From Cyanoderma ruficeps (taxonomy: Eukaryota; Chordata; Aves; Passeriformes; Timaliidae), in NCBI GenBank assembly GCA_008694505.1, contig VZDJ01000101.1:523689-587688 (forward strand): a DNA stretch of 64,000 nucleotides. The letters are read 5' to 3'. The translations under genes were made by a program, and so were the position numbers. The notes beneath the pieces were generated by a model that did not search any database, had not been told where the DNA came from, and worked only from the letters and a program-made list of their open reading frames with translations. Below are positions 39,084 through 52,983 of the stretch, piece after piece (the first letter of the stretch is position 1; each line of letters opens with the position of its first letter).

Positions 39084-42000
39084 AATGCTATCAAAGACAA
39101 TATCCTGTTCTCTTAATTGGCAAATAGTGAAGCTAGTGGGTCCACACTAAAGGCTGGAGCCCTTGGCATTGCTAAGAAATGGGGATGTTTTCCCTGGGAT
39201 GCTGTGGTCATTTGTACATGCTCCCACTGTGGCTCCTGTTTTCACTTCAGAGCAGTAATTAAGGATGGATGACAACAATAACGAGGGAAGTTTCACAGAG
39301 TTATAGTCAGTGTTATGCAAAATAGAGAAAACAGAGCCAGATTATAGTCTGTTGTTCATATTGAATTTGTCCTAATTTTTGCTGTTTAACCAGAGCAATT
39401 ATAGAGTATTATGGGACCAGCTAAGAGTTGGGATTGTTTTTCTTGGTACAGTAAACCCTCCCTTGTTCTTGTCTCAAAAAAAGATGTATCATTAAAGGTA
39501 GCAATGTAGCAATGTTCACTTAGTGAACCTCCACTTACTGTGGAGGTGCTGCTCCAATTTATTGTGATTCCTGTCTCACCCATCCCAGCTGTGTGGCTTG
39601 TCTTTCATCATTCAAAAATGTCATGTGTATGTTGAGTTATATACCTTTATCAGTGTCCAAGCAGCAAGCAGAGCAAACTTTTTATGTGTACGTTAACTAC
39701 ACAAGGTTAAAAACAGTTTTAATTAACAGACCCTTCTGGGTTTGGTTTTTTTTTTTGAGGGAGAAAGGTTGAAATAAAATATAAATCACTCTTCAAGATA
39801 ACTTCAGTGTGCAGTGGAAATAACCATTTAAACAATATTTTCATCTTCTGAGTGGTGTTCCACTGTCTGTGCGTGGGAGTGCCAGCAGAATCTACACATT
39901 TTAATCTCACTCAAGAAAAAGAGTTGCACGTTATAATTTTGTGACCTACGCCTAAAAGTACCAAATTATTCATTTTGCTTGCATGATATAAACTTCAGCT
40001 TCTTCTCAGAGACAAGGGCTGCAGTCAGGCTAGGATGGTGGATGGGTGTGCCTTCACCATGCTGTTGTGCCTCACCCACCCAAGCCTTGGACCTTTGGCT
40101 CTGCTGTCTCCATCCTGAAAAACCTTTACAGAGGTTTTGTTTGTTGTGCTGTGATAAAGCATGAGCCTTTGTGGGAGGACTGAAGATATCTGTCAAGCTT
40201 GAACAGGAAGACTGGCAAGAGAGGAGTAACCTCAGCTCTTGTTCCTCTGTTCCACCTCTACCAACTGGAAGTGCCCCTTCTGTGATTTTGGGGCAGCTTG
40301 GGGCTGCTCAGTGTCTGCATGAATATGGCCCTAAGAGAAAAGAAAGGGCAGGCTGTACACCTACTGACTTGGGTTATGGTGAGATGGCTGCCTTCCTCTT
40401 ACTCCTTGAAGTCTGGGCTATGGTTACCCAGAATGGGGAACATGATGCCAATCTTCTTTCACTCAAATGAAAGAGCTGCCAGTGACTTCAAGAGCAGATA
40501 CCAACAGTTCTCTGCAGTAGATCCCAACAGCACTCTCTCTTTCAACCATGGTGTTGGTTCAGGGGGTGTGATTTCCTCAATTCCCTTGGACAGTGCTGCT
40601 ATTTCACTAGAAAAATCTCTCTGTAATAACTAAGTTCTTGGTACAAGTGCTTTTAATTTTTAGAAAATATGGAAATGTTTTCCTTTAGGCCTGGAATTAC
40701 TACTTTTGTCATGTTGTATGTCCTGTAATGTGATTAAATGCTTGCCTGGTTGTGCTGCCATAACTTTGAGCTACTGTCACAACTTATTGTTATGCTGTCA
40801 TAGCTATAACAAAAGTGCCATCTGTATTTAACAGCTGTGAGCAGTGTGCCTTAGTGATTCTTATGTAGCAAACTGCTGTTGTTTTGACCAGATGTTCATT
40901 TTCTTCAAATACATCAAGTAAGTCCAATATCTTGTAAAAAAGACTGGAGGACACTGTGAGATTAGTAAAACCGATGACAACATCCCATTTCTCAAGCATG
41001 TCTTACAAAATCCTTCTTTCATTTACATTCTGATACTCTGCTGTAGCCAGTGCTATCCTACTCGTGTAGAATGAGATAGGTGCTTCAGCTTCTTCATTAA
41101 AAACAATCTGGTCTCTTCAACCTTTCTGTCTCCCTGACTCTTCCTCATAAGGGCCCACCAGACACCACAGTCTGCAGTGGCAGGAGTGTTAAAACAAACT
41201 TGGACAAGCCAGTGGTTTCATTCTCTTAGGCATTGAAAATTCAGAAATTTATACAGGGTCCAGTTTACAGTGGTAGTTAGGTGCCTAGAAATGCAAAAAG
41301 GTCTGGGTAGGATTTGCTAAATCCTAAACGGATTATGTACTTAACTCCTATTGACCTCCTTTCAAATTGTTTTGATTCTTTTGTCTGCAAAACAAGCTGA
41401 AATACCTGAAACAATCTGCTTCTGGAAACTGAAAAGTTCCTGATTTTGGTCAATGCAGAACTAAAGCATGAAAAACCCACCCATGAAACGCAAACACTTC
41501 TGTATGTGATGTTACAGAAGCCAGGAGTTGCAATAGGAAGTGAAGAGTGAAGAGACTCTTCATTCCAGTTCTCCCTCCTGCTTTCACTTCTTTCATCCAT
41601 GTCACTACCAGTTACAAAGACAGGACAGGACATCAGCAGAGCAGTGTTGAGTTTCTCTCCAGAGGCTTGTTCCTTGTCTGCACTGGGTGGGAAAGCCAGA
41701 CAAGATCGTTTTCAGTATCCTTCTCATCCGCTGGCATGAAAATTGGTCTCAGACAGGCTGGGTCATAGGAAAATTTCTATTCAAAAATTTCAGTAAAGAA
41801 GAGAAGGTATTGCTCTTGACACCCATCTCCTCTTGTTTGCATTTATTTGTTTTATATTTGAGGTAGCCAATGCAAGGCAACGTAAGTTCAACTTGTGGGA
41901 TGCCTTCCCACTCCATCCTATTGACAGACGATAGCACCTACATTAAAAAATCCCAGAAAAAGAAAATCTAACTATTAAGCAGATGAAGCTGTGAATCATA

Positions 42001-42396
42001 AAAAAATTGGCAGGGAATGGTGAAATATACTTGCTGTGTTTCTATTCTTGAGACTTTCCTTGAGATGAAGGTGGTGTGTGAGGAAGAAAACAAATCTCCT
42101 GGGACAGCTGGAGCCTTTATCCAGTACCTTGCCTTAGCCTTTATCTGCTTACCTCCTGTGGTGCAGAGCTTGTTCTGGGTAGTAGAGAAACAAAGCACAC
42201 AGGAAAACAGGCAGGAAAGAAGGCATTTTAAAACTGGTCTAGTGCACTCAATTCTTTCAGGCTGAGGGCAGCACACACTGGTGAGAAATGTGAATCACAC
42301 TGAGAAAGTGCCAGAAGCCTGAGGTTTGCTCCTACCTAATTGGCTTGTTAAGCTGTTAAAACTGAAAGCACCAAGTCTTCGGGAGATTCCTTGCCT

Positions 42397-42461
42397 GTTT
42401 TTTTGTTTTGTTTTGTTGGGGTTTTTTTTGTGTTGTGTTTTTTATTTTTGTTTTATTTTTC
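42397..42461. repeat. T/G-rich low-complexity tract
   Basis: (GTTTT)n-like sequence followed by longer T runs, ending before 'ccattcacag'. The pyrimidine-plus-AG ending resembles a splice acceptor, but no exon follows that I can support. Confidence 0.9.
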
Positions 42462-43582
42462 CATTCACAGTTGTGAAAAGAAACGTGCACACCTAAGATC
42501 TGATACAAGACTGGCTTTGCTATGTTTTACCTACTGTGTCATAATGTCTTAATTCACCATATTATGTGCTTGAGCAGCACGCAGTGCAGCAGGGTCTTGA
42601 GTTGTGCCTGTGGTTTCTGATAATGAGCATCATCACCACCATCACACGTGAAACATCTAAAACACTGTGATATGTGTCGGCTTAGCTTTTCCCTTTGGCA
42701 AGTAATGTTGTTGTCATTACCACATCATTTCTGTGTCCTGTCTGCCAGCCATTACTTTTTAGATTTTGATAGTAAAAACAATGATCCATGCACAATGGAT
42801 CTAACCAATTTAAATTTAAATTGTCAGTAAGTACCCACACAATGTATTGACATAATGCCTCTATTCATTCTCTCTTTGCCTGTCACCTAAAATTGGGTAA
42901 AATCTTGGAATCGTAGAACACCTTCCACCTACAAAAATGCCAGACAAGCTTAGAAGTAAGTCTTTATCAGAGTTATAACCACCTCACAACTCCAAATCAC
43001 TCTCCTCAAGTCTCCTGTGTATTTACAGAAATGCCTGTTTCTGAATTATGAACCAAAGTTGTATAATTTTTTTCTATTAGTTTAGTTGGCATTCATGACT
43101 GTTTATAGATCATGTGCTATGGACACCATGTCTCTAATTGACCCAGTTAAGAGGATGAAACCAGTTAAGAGCAGCAGGATTTTATATGAAAGCTAAAATC
43201 CAGTTATCCATATTAAAGTGACTTTCTTTCTGTTTTCCAGGAATTTTGATAGCAATGTACTTTTTTTCCATACTTGAGTATCTCACTGACTGAAAGCTTC
43301 CTTGTGAATCACTTATGGTGTCTTGAATCAAATCAACTGTGTGTTTTCTGTGTAGTTCCACAATCTTGATTTTTTCATGGATTTTGTGCCTTTACAACCA
43401 CCATTCCCTCTTAAGGAAAGAGAATGCCTAATTCTGTAATAGAAACGGGGACATTCAGTGTGTTGTTGTGCACAGGATGGGGTCTCTGAGAATGTTCAAA
43501 GAGACAAAAAATGAGAGAAAATATAGAGCTGGAAAATATTTTCAAGGTGTTATCTTTGTTTTTAAGGGGTTTTTTTTTAGGT

Positions 43583-43602
43583 TTATTATTATTATTATTA
43601 TT
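43583..43602. repeat. (ATT)n microsatellite, short
   Basis: About six TTA/ATT units in a row, with no interruption. Confidence 0.9.
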
Positions 43603-44259
43603 TCAGAAGCACTTACATCTTATGGACTTGTCAAATGATTTATCATCCTCTTTCTGAAGCTTTTCCTGATGCTGTTCCTCAGCATCTGATTTTTATGAGT
43701 CTTATTGCTGGTTTCTAGGTCACTGAGCCCAGAGGCAGCTCACAATTGGTTGTTGCCTCAGATGCACGCAGAGTGGAGGATATTTTCCTCTTTATCTATT
43801 AATGTGCAGTTAATGCAAACAAGTGATAAAATCTGTAGCCTTCTTTTTTATAAGTATGTTTAATGTGTGAGTGCAGTTAGACATGAATACAGAACAGGAA
43901 ATAAGATCAAGCCAAGCCAGAGAGGAATCAATAAGTGATACTGCTTTATAAGCAAAGTATTTGATTATTCCTCACAGTGATTTGCCAGAGAAGCAGAGTT
44001 CTTGTTTTCTCAGTAGGAACTGAATTAACAAGTACAGCACTAAATTTCTGACATATACATTTAAGAACTAGCACTGTGTCTTGCAGTCAAAGATTGTATT
44101 GTTTCAATCCCCAAACCAAGGTTCAGGAGTCTAAAGGTTTCCACTTTAATGAATGAGAATTTTGCTACAGCCTAATGTCTTGGAGAGGCTGCTATCTCTA
44201 TGGGGACTAAGTAGTTAAAAAGGTCAGTAAGGTAAGAGCTGAAAATTTTTATTTAAGTT

Positions 44260-44874
44260 CATTAAGCTTGAGGTGACCCTGCAATGTGCCCCTGCAGCCC
44301 AGAAAGCAAACCATATCCTGGGCTGCATCAAGAGAAGCGTGGCGAGGGACGTGATCCTCCCCCTCTATTCTGCCCTCATGACGCCCCATCAGGAGTACTG
44401 TGTCCAGCTCTGGGGTTCCCAACATAGCAAAGACATGGACCTGCTGGAGAGAGTCCAGAGGAGGCCATGAAGATGCTCAGAGGGCTGGAACGCCCCTCCT
44501 GTGAAGACAGACTGGGAGAGCACGAGCTGCTTAACCTGGACAAGAGAAGGCTCTGGGAAAACCTTGCAGCACATTTTAGTACCTACAGGAAGCCAACAAG
44601 AGAGCTGTTACAAGGGCATGTGTTAATAGGACAAGGGATGATGTTTTTTTTGAGCAGGGTAGGTTTATGGAGGATATTAGGAAGAAATTCTTTATTGTGA
44701 GACACTGGAACAGGTTGCCCAGAGAAGCTGTGCATGTCCCACCCCTGCCAGCGTTCAAGGCCGCATTGGATGGGGCTCTGAGCAGCCTGGTCTAGTGGAA
44801 GATGTCCCAGCCCATGGCAAGGGGTTTGGAATAGGCAATCTTTAAGATCCCTTCCAACCCAATACATTCTATGG
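44260..44874 (+). mobile_element. CR1 LINE, 3' end with ORF2 remnant
   Basis: Best preserved sense CR1 copy in the window. The order of blocks matches the family: 'gcaatgtgcccctgcagccc', 'atcctgggctgcatcaagag', 'gtccagctctggggttccc', 'ctggagagagtccagaggag', 'attaggaagaaattctttat', 'aacaggttgcccagagaagc', and finally 'cccttccaacccaatacatt' with a degenerate tail. Only the last about 0.6 kb of the element is present. Several CpGs survive, suggesting it is younger than the fragments at 2.7 and 58 kb. Confidence 0.92.
44273..44640 (+). pseudogene. CR1 ORF2 C-terminal remnant (broken)
   Basis: Encodes the C-terminal tail of the CR1 ORF2 polyprotein, whose full form carries endonuclease and reverse transcriptase. 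The frame includes AAQKANHILGCIKRSVA and then EYCVQLWGSQHSKDMDLLER, followed by VQRRP and a stop at 44468-44470. Similarity then continues in another frame (LRGLERPSCEDRLGEHELL) from about 44470. A small change has therefore broken the frame. The catalytic domains lie upstream in intact elements and are absent here, so no activity is expected. Confidence 0.85.
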
Positions 44875-47194
44875 CTGCCATACGTGTTAATGTTTTCTTC
44901 CAGCTTTCAAGGCATGCAGAAGAATTTTGTGATCACACACACTCTCGTTTTATAGGTTCATGAAAGTATAATATGCAAGGCATACTTATGGTCAAAATTA
45001 AAATGTGTTCAATTCTAGTAATTTATATTCATTACTATCATGGAAGTTGTAACACAAAGCGTATCTGCCAATATTTGTTTGCAAGTAAATGAGAGTTTGT
45101 AGGGCCTTTTTCTCCACTCATTTAGTATTTGCTGCTTTCAAGCATTTTGTGACTGAATTTTATGAGCATGAACGATCATAGAAAGCAAGTTTTATGCTCC
45201 TATGATCATAGGGAAAATGTGACTGTGTGACTTGGGGAAAATGAGCTTACTTATTAAATGCAATGTTTCCAAAAACCTAGAGAGAAATACATTATCCTTT
45301 GAACTAGAGAGCACAGCAAGATAATGAAACAGATTTCTCCTCTGTAGTGTCATGTGTTGGGCACAAAAAACCCTATTCAAGGTAACAAATACAGTGGAGA
45401 AAATGGAGATCTGTATGGAAAAGCTATGTGAAAAGAGAAATAAAATTTGAATTTGTCAGACATGATTCACTGTGGACCTTGCTAAGCTGTGATGCTGAGT
45501 TTCTAAATGCTTTACCATTCTAGAATTTAAAGTGAATGATGATGCGTCATTAAGAGGTTTTCCTTAATGCTTATTTGTCTAACCCAATTGTTTACACTGT
45601 CCTTACTCCCTGGGCGTTTGCCCAACAATCCATCTGAAGATCTGAAATACACCATCTCCCCAGGTGACTTGTGGCTCAGGGTGTTTTGGCTTGACAAATA
45701 CAAAGGGAGACACTTTTCAGGTAACTCAAGTGCCTCTTGTGTATGCTTATGTCTGGAAAATGAGGTTATGCAGCTTCCTGTTTAAGTCCATATTGGAAAT
45801 GTGGATCTCTGCATACAATCCCAAGAACTCTGGCGGTGACAGCCAGGACTACATCTGTCCTGCGGAGTACCTAACACATGAAGTTTAATTGATGTAAGAA
45901 AATACAAAACTAATTCCTAAATATTATACCATCACTTATGACTACTGAGAGCCTTTTTAGCTACAGACAGGGCATTACCCTCCAAATTTACGAAACTGTA
46001 CTCTTTCACCCTTGCAGAAAAAACCCAGCTCTGTTAAAAGTCAGCTGCTGCATAGTCTTTCTGCAAATCCCTTTAATTAACCCGGCTATGCTGACTGTTG
46101 TCACCCTGCTGCTACAAAATGTAACCAACCTTAGTGCCTGACAGGATACAAAACCTCAAAGACATTGGACTTTTCCTGAGACCGAGGCTGGCTGGCTGCC
46201 TATGAGAACTGCTACAGATTATTTATTCCCAGAGGAAAACTGGGCTGACTTGACATGGAAGTGAGGAGTGACTACAGAGCTGTATTATTTGGGACATTAG
46301 GGCTTCCTCAGAACTAAAGGGATCCAAATGACCAGCTGTTGTCATGGCCATTGTCACATCACAAACGTGGCTCCAGGTTTCTTCAAAGCGTAGGCGAGAG
46401 TCCGTGGGTGGGGGAGGCAGGGACACTCCCCCCGCTGAGGCTCAGGGGTTTTCTACTTGTTTCACTCTGCTTTATTTCTTGTGGAGGAGCGCTGGCCAGG
46501 GACAAACCAAGCCAGCTCCCTGGGACTCAGGCAGTGGCAGGAATAAGCAGCTCTTATTCTGCTCTTTCACTGCTCCTGGCAGTCTGTTCCATGCCCAAAC
46601 TTGCCCCAGCCCTTAGAGGAGCATTTCCTCTGCTTGCAGGAGTAAATCAACTCACTTCCAGCTTTGGTTTTAGCAAAATCACACGCTTACCAGGAAATTT
46701 GCACTCGAGATTCTGTTGCAGCGGTAGCCTACTAAGAAACATTTCTCTCAATATGCCTGATTCTAGAGGCAGTCATAGCTGTAACTTATTAATGAGAATT
46801 AAGTAAATGGAAAGAAACAAAAAACATTCTGGTCAAACTCAAAACGTGCTATGTAGGAACTTTTGACCTTAGTGAAAGTTTACATACTAGGCTAAACACT
46901 TTGACTGCACATGACTTTACATGGCAATGAAGCAGAAGCCCACATCTTGAAATGTCCATCAATTCTTTTTTCCCAGACCTCCTATTCTGTCTGAATTGGA
47001 CTGGGGAACAATGGTCTCACACATAAAGAAAACTTTCTACGTTTTTGTTCTCAGTAGGCAGCTCCCCACATTAGTTCACTGCTCATGAATGCGTGGGATG
47101 TACCTACTTGTTTCAGTACAACAAGGCACAGGCCAAAGCCTTTATCCCCTCAGAAAATTCATCCTAAGAATATATGTTCAGGTTGCTGAAGTTA
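44875..47194. other. Noncoding stretch, no gene recognised
   Basis: Unique sequence. The 14-bp palindrome 'cctatgatcatagg' lies at 45199-45212. A mildly CpG-bearing patch at 46,360-46,740 supports overlapping plus frames of up to 155 codons, starting from a non-ATG codon, with no recognisable domain. Confidence 0.5.
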
Positions 47195-47214
47195 GTTTTG
47201 TTTGTTTGTTGTTG

Positions 47215-47278
<64 letters not shown>

Positions 47279-47291
47279 CATCATCATCATC
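47195..47291. repeat. Compound microsatellite GTTT-GTT-ATT-ATC
   Basis: Consecutive blocks: GTTT-type units at 47195-47207, GTT x4 at 47208-47219, ATT x19 at 47220-47276, ATC x5 at 47277-47291. Each block differs from the next by one base or one unit length. Frames across it read as poly-Leu or poly-Tyr and are artefacts. Confidence 0.97.
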
Positions 47292-49848
47292 TTGCCTTAA
47301 GGCAGCTAGACTGGAAACAGACAATACAAATTTATTCATGGAAACATTTCAAATCTTAGCACACACATTTGTGAGCTTGATTTACTAGCATACATCACAA
47401 GAGTTCTGAGTATATTTTAAATAGAGATACAATCTGTCTCTGAATATATGCCTTGTCAATTGTGGGTGCAAACTATATGTAATTTTAGAGTTCTTTCTTT
47501 TGTTATATATTGATTGCAGTGATATCATATTAGATAGGTGGAGAATTCTCTGAAATATTAGCTAAAACCAAATATACAGTATTTTTCGTGTGATACCTGT
47601 AAAAATCCTTGAATGTAATTTTAACTATATTCCATTCAGGTACAGGCACCATGATTAGTTGGGATATGTCAGAGCAAATGCAATCAAAGTAAAGTACACA
47701 GACAGAAAGAAGGTGGCTAAAAGGGTTTGGCATTTTTGAACGAGACTTAAATTTGTTATCTGCACATCAATATTTTGTGCAGCTGTGGCTTGTAAAGAAC
47801 ATGTTTATTTAATTAACAGTGTTCATAACACATTATCTTAAATATGGGCAGGTTGGTCACTTTGCAGTATCTCTGGTAACAGTGAATGTATAAGCAAAGC
47901 CCAGATGTTTTAATTTTGCATAATGTGATACTCAGTGGGCACAGAATAGCACAGAAGAACAAACCACTGCCCATCCCTGACCCCACTGCAGCTGTATGTA
48001 GCTGTTGTCGTATAAAAAGTTCCTGCCATTCAGCACATGCCAATCTCAAATGCTAACTCAGCTTATCAAAACTTGTTCAAGTGAAAATAGTGCTACAGAC
48101 TTGTAGGGATATGGTTTCTCCTGGACTAGGTTTCAGTTGTGAGCTGAAGACAAATAGAAATACCTTGTCTATTCCTGGCCTCATCTATTGATAGAAATTA
48201 CTTGCAAGTAATTTTTGTCCTTTTTCAGAGAGACTATGTTTGAATAATCAAAGGAAATTTGACTGCTTTTCTTAAGGCTCTGAACCTTGTAAATTAGCCA
48301 ATAAATCTGTAGCTCTGTGTTGCTAGGGTGTTGGCTAGCACAGTGTGTAACAGTGAGACAGAATTGCTGGAGCTTATATGTGTTTCAGGTTTTCTGAATG
48401 AAATAGCAGCTTTTTTTATTTTGTCACTATTTTCCTCACAGAAGATGGGGAAATTGGACTGTGAGTTTTGGGTAGTGGGACAAAGGAACTGTGAGGCTGA
48501 TAGAGCCCCCAAACTACCAAAAACCATCTTCTCAGTTTCAAGTGGTTGGTTGGTGAGCTCCGTACTGAAACTAAGACCTAAGTTCGTGACCCTGAGCTGG
48601 TCCACAGACATCTCTACTCATTGTGAGAGTGCACAGCATTTCCTGAACCCCACCAGTGTAATTTCTGACTCTGTAAAAGTTGAGAGGGTTTTTCTGTGAA
48701 CCTTTGCCCCCTACTTGTAAGAAAGGTACAAATTTGAAAGGCTACCCAGTAGGGAAAATTGCATCACTATTTCAATCTGATAAGAATAGGAGAGAGAAGG
48801 GATGAAATGTGAGGCAAGGTTCCTCGTTTGTCTGTGCCTGCCTCAATGGGCATAGGATTTGGACAAAATCAATCTTTGCAAAAACAGAAATATTTGTTGG
48901 GTTAGAGTCAAATATATAGCGCAAAAATTTTCATGTTAACCTGTCATCTGATGAACTGTGTTTTATTGGAGGCATTAAACATTGTTCAAATGCAATAGAC
49001 ACCATCTTCTGAATAAGAGCTTTCCTACTATAGGATGGAAAAGCAAAATATACAGGTGAGTAGAAAGGTCTGTGCAGTTGCGTGACCTCTCCCACTGATG
49101 GCTCTGAGAAGATAAACAGCCCTTGCAGAATATGGGGACTGTCATCCTATTGCTCACCACAGCAATTATAAATGGAGTGTTGGGGATGCCTGTGATTTGC
49201 CAATACAAGATTTTTTTGCTTTTATTAAAAATACATGGACTATTATCAAGTCTTTAAATCCACACAATGAAAGAGTTCATTTCTTGAAGTATCCAAGTTT
49301 CAGAAAATTTGCTTCCTTTTTCTGAAGACACAGAAATTTTAAAATTCTTTTTACATCACAAAAAGAAAGAAAAGAAAAAGAAAAAAAGCCACCTTACTCC
49401 ACTTTATATCTCTTTTTTAAACACTTTTCTCACAGGGAATATGAGATGTATTTTTTCAACTGTCTTGCAATGGTTTTTAAACAGTTCATTTTTCATTTCA
49501 AAATTTTTCTTTGATAAAAAAATCTGCTAAAATGAGACAGCAATTTCTGTTTTAGACTGGAAGGGCTGAAAAAGGTTTTGTAAAAACAGAAGTGTTATTG
49601 TAAGTACAAGAAAGATATTTCACACAGTCATGTCAGAAACCAAAAAGAATTCTATGGAGGCAAATTACATGTTTGAAGCCAGTTGCATAGTGGAAAGGAA
49701 ATGGTAGCTGATGGGAAAATGAATAGGCAGAAAAATACATTTCTTTGTGAGGTATTGAAAGTAAACTATTGTGCTGAACTTGATATTTTTTACGGACTGA
49801 AAAGACAGAAGATGTTTCCAGCATTATGACTGATATGTCATGAAAGAT
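47292..49848. other. Noncoding stretch, no gene recognised
   Basis: Unique AT-rich sequence with a purine tract (AAAGAAAG-type) at 49359-49387. Overlapping opposite-strand frames at 48,294-48,699 are not recognisable. The segment 48680-48706 recurs at 50176-50202 (27 bp, one mismatch). Confidence 0.5.
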
Positions 49849-50090
49849 CTAAAGAAAATAGTTCCACCTGAATATGAGGAAGAACTTCTTTACTGTGCAG
49901 ATGGCTTTTGGAACAGGTTGCCCAGAGATGTTATGGAGTCTTTCTCATTGGAGGTATTCAAGACTTGCCTGGACACAATCCTGTGTTTTATGCTCTGGGA
50001 TCACCCTGCTGGAGCAGGGAGGTTGGACCAGATCATCTTCTGTGGTCCCTTCCAACCTGGCCCATTCTGTGACCCAAACACAAAGATGAA
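49849..50090 (+). mobile_element. CR1 LINE, extreme 3' fragment
   Basis: Sense CR1 3' UTR-type sequence. 'ctgaatatgaggaagaactt' starts at 49868, then come 'ggaacaggttgcccagagat' and 'attcaagacttgcctggaca', then 'gaggttggaccagatcatct', and the terminal 'cccttccaacctggcccatt' with 'ctgtgacc'. The pattern resembles the CR1 group whose 3' end reads 'ggttggac(t/c)agatga'. About 240 bp long. Confidence 0.9.
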
Positions 50091-52983
50091 GGAAATTAAT
50101 ACTCAAAGGTAGATGTCAGAGGGAATTAAAGACATTTCCATACCCCGAGGTGGGTCACTCTCTTTATATTTGTCTTTGAGAGGGTTTTTCTATGAACCTT
50201 TGAACCTGAAAATATTTGTCTTTTCAGATAGAGAGAACTTGTGAGAATTTGCACTGGCATGGATTGATAGAGGGAAAATGAGACTATAGTGGAAAGAGGC
50301 ATTGGTTAACCTCCAAATCAGCATGCTGTACCAATCTTTGCCTTCAAATCTAGCTAGTTACTGATATTTTGGATCTTATTTTTTCTACTGATTCACAGAT
50401 TTTATCTTTTCAAATTCATTTGCATGAGCGAGAAAGTGAGCCCTGGAAACATGTCAGGGAAGGGGTATGTTTTGACGACACATTTAATGCTGGTATGTGA
50501 AACTGAGACAGGAAACCTTCCTTTCCATTGTAGTATCTGAGGAACTCCACATACCAATGACAAGCTCAGTAAGAAACAGTTAATTTGCAGTAGCACAGCT
50601 TTTTACACTGCATTATCAATATGCTGAGGCAGGTGGCTTCTAAAGACATTGTTTCTGACACTGTCTTGTTTTCAGGTACATTACCTGTTAGGAGACACTC
50701 CAAATTAGATCCTTAGGAAAATGTTCTGTGTCAGTGCATGAGTAGTGAATCCAGCTGCTTTTTATGTTCTGCACAGCACTCCAGGTTTTCACAATCTTCC
50801 CTGGCCTCAGTCAGGCCTCTGCTTTCTTTGTTTTTCACTACAAATGCCTACACTTCCCATGTAATAGCCTAGGTTTGCCTATTGCATTATGCTCTGACTC
50901 CAGAAAATAACCCTTCAGATTAAGTTACCACACTAGTCCTTTTAAAACAAGTGGGCATAGGATGGATAGCTGTTGGCCAAAGTAATGTGTTTTCCCCCCT
51001 GGATTTTGAAAATTGAGAATATCTTGTATGGAAATACATGTGGAACCAACACTGCTGTTTGCACAATGTGTGGTGGTTATTTAGATACCTGAAAGCAAGT
51101 AACCTTATTAATAAGCTGTGCTGCCAGTCTACATGCCAGTCCCCCTGGACTTGCTGTGTCTTGTTCTCATTAAAGTATCATTTACCTTTCATTAAGGCAG
51201 AAAGAAAATACAGGAGTGGCTGTCAATCTAAGTCTAGTTTGCAATTCCAGGGCCAAATCCTTTTCACTTCACTGAAACAAATTATTCCACTGAAACCAGT
51301 GAAGTATTTCTGGTAAGAGTTGCTCTCGATCAAAGTGGAATGGCCTGATACTGCTACTAATTGAGCTTCTGTCTTCTGAACCTCAGCAGAGTTCAAAAGA
51401 TGTGAAGCTGTCTTCTTGTAGAGGGGTAAGTATACCCACCTCCCTGCAGAACTCCTCAGGCCTCAGGTGGGTGAGTCTGCAATGATGACTGACCCTATTG
51501 ATCTAGTTTGCTTTAAAAGGAACAAGGGATGATTTCTGAAATCATACTTTGTGATCTCTTGCTCTCCCCTCTGTCCCCACAAGAATTCACTCTGGTGCAC
51601 AGCCTGACAACCAAGCCTTGCTCACAGCCAGCTGAGGTATGGAGGAGTGGAAATCATAAGTAATGGCAAGTTATTTTTACACTGACGCTTAATGTTGCAG
51701 AGGAAAACAAATCTATTAAGTAGGTTTCTAGTGAAAAAAAAAGAGCTGACACTTGCAAAGTATAACAAGAGGAAGCAAGCAAAGCATTAAGCATTATCTG
51801 ATCTAGAACTGTTACTTCCTTTTGCTTGTTGGTTGTTGGTTCCGACAACTAAAGTCGTTAATTATATCAAAGAACAATTTTAATGGAGGAAAATTCTAGT
51901 GACATCAGACACATAACTGAAAAACATTCAGGCCGTCGGTGTAACAAGTTGGACACTATGCTGTAAAGAGTCCAATTTGTAGGGCATTTGAATAAAATGA
52001 AACTCAATGCATCATGCACTGTACATCCACATGCATTTGTGATTTAGACTGGGAAATTGCAATTATTCCCCAAGAATGAGGAATTCCCAGTAAGCATGCA
52101 TCATAAACCTGCTTTGATGAAGTCCCTGCTCTTTGAACCCACTGCCCATGGCTACTGCCTGTAGGATAGTGAGGTGCACAGTGGGGTGCATTATGTGTTA
52201 CACTACTCATTTATTCAAACCAGCTTTTCTAAATGATTTCTTATGTGGTAACCAAGCCCTGATGAGGTCTGACAACCTTAATGCTGAGTGCTGTTCAGAA
52301 ACAAATAAAGGTTTCCTATTCTGGACTGCTTTCAAGTCAAAGACTCATCCAGTAAGTTCATCTGTTCTGGTGTCTCCAGCATTCAAGCAAGACTCTAAAG
52401 ACACTGCTGGCACACAACCCATGTCTAGGTAAAAAGCAGAAAAACAATACAGTGACTGACATGAGAAGGAATCAATGATAAAAGCATGGACTGATGCATT
52501 GGAAATGAGAGAAATGTCATGGCTGAAATTCTAATTCTGTTGAAGTTAATGAAAGCATTGGCACTGATTTAATTAGGTCAGAATTTCATCAGTCTCCACA
52601 CTTCTTAACAAAGAATCTTGTTATTCCTGACTGGCAATTTCTTATAAGCCTTAGTATGAAAGTGGGCATTGATGGGGCCAGAGTACAGATCTTTTTGAAG
52701 AATGTGCTTCAATTATCAAGGGTAATCCAGAAAAAATGTAAGATATTTGTTAATACAAATGGAAAAAATGTGGCACCCAAACTTCCCAAAATGTATCTCT
52801 CTTTGGCTTGGACTTGGTGATTAATTTGGCAAAAAAAGGTACTTCAAAAGATTGATTTTGAAATTTTTCAAGCAAAACACTTTAAACTAATAATCCCATA
52901 TTGACATTTCCCTCCCATTTATTACTTTTAAATGTGAATTAATATGAGAAAAAAATGGTATATTTAGTTTTACCAGCAACAAA
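50091..52983. other. Noncoding stretch, no gene recognised
   Basis: Unique sequence with no recognised transposon, RNA gene or conserved frame. Confidence 0.55.

Larger units (their letters stand above)
39084..44259. other. Noncoding stretch, no gene recognised
   Basis: About 5 kb of unique sequence. It includes a T/G-rich low-complexity tract at 42397-42461 and (ATT)n at 43583-43602. Overlapping frames at 40,170-40,630 and 41,277-41,770 show no domain. Confidence 0.55.

Noticed and set aside
46339..46806. 155-codon plus-strand frame with Leu-rich segments
   Set aside because: It starts at TTG, overlaps another frame, and shows no family signature. The mild GC enrichment alone explains the open frame.
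47089..47388. Poly-Leu and poly-Tyr open frames
   Set aside because: Pure translation of the ATT/GTT microsatellite.
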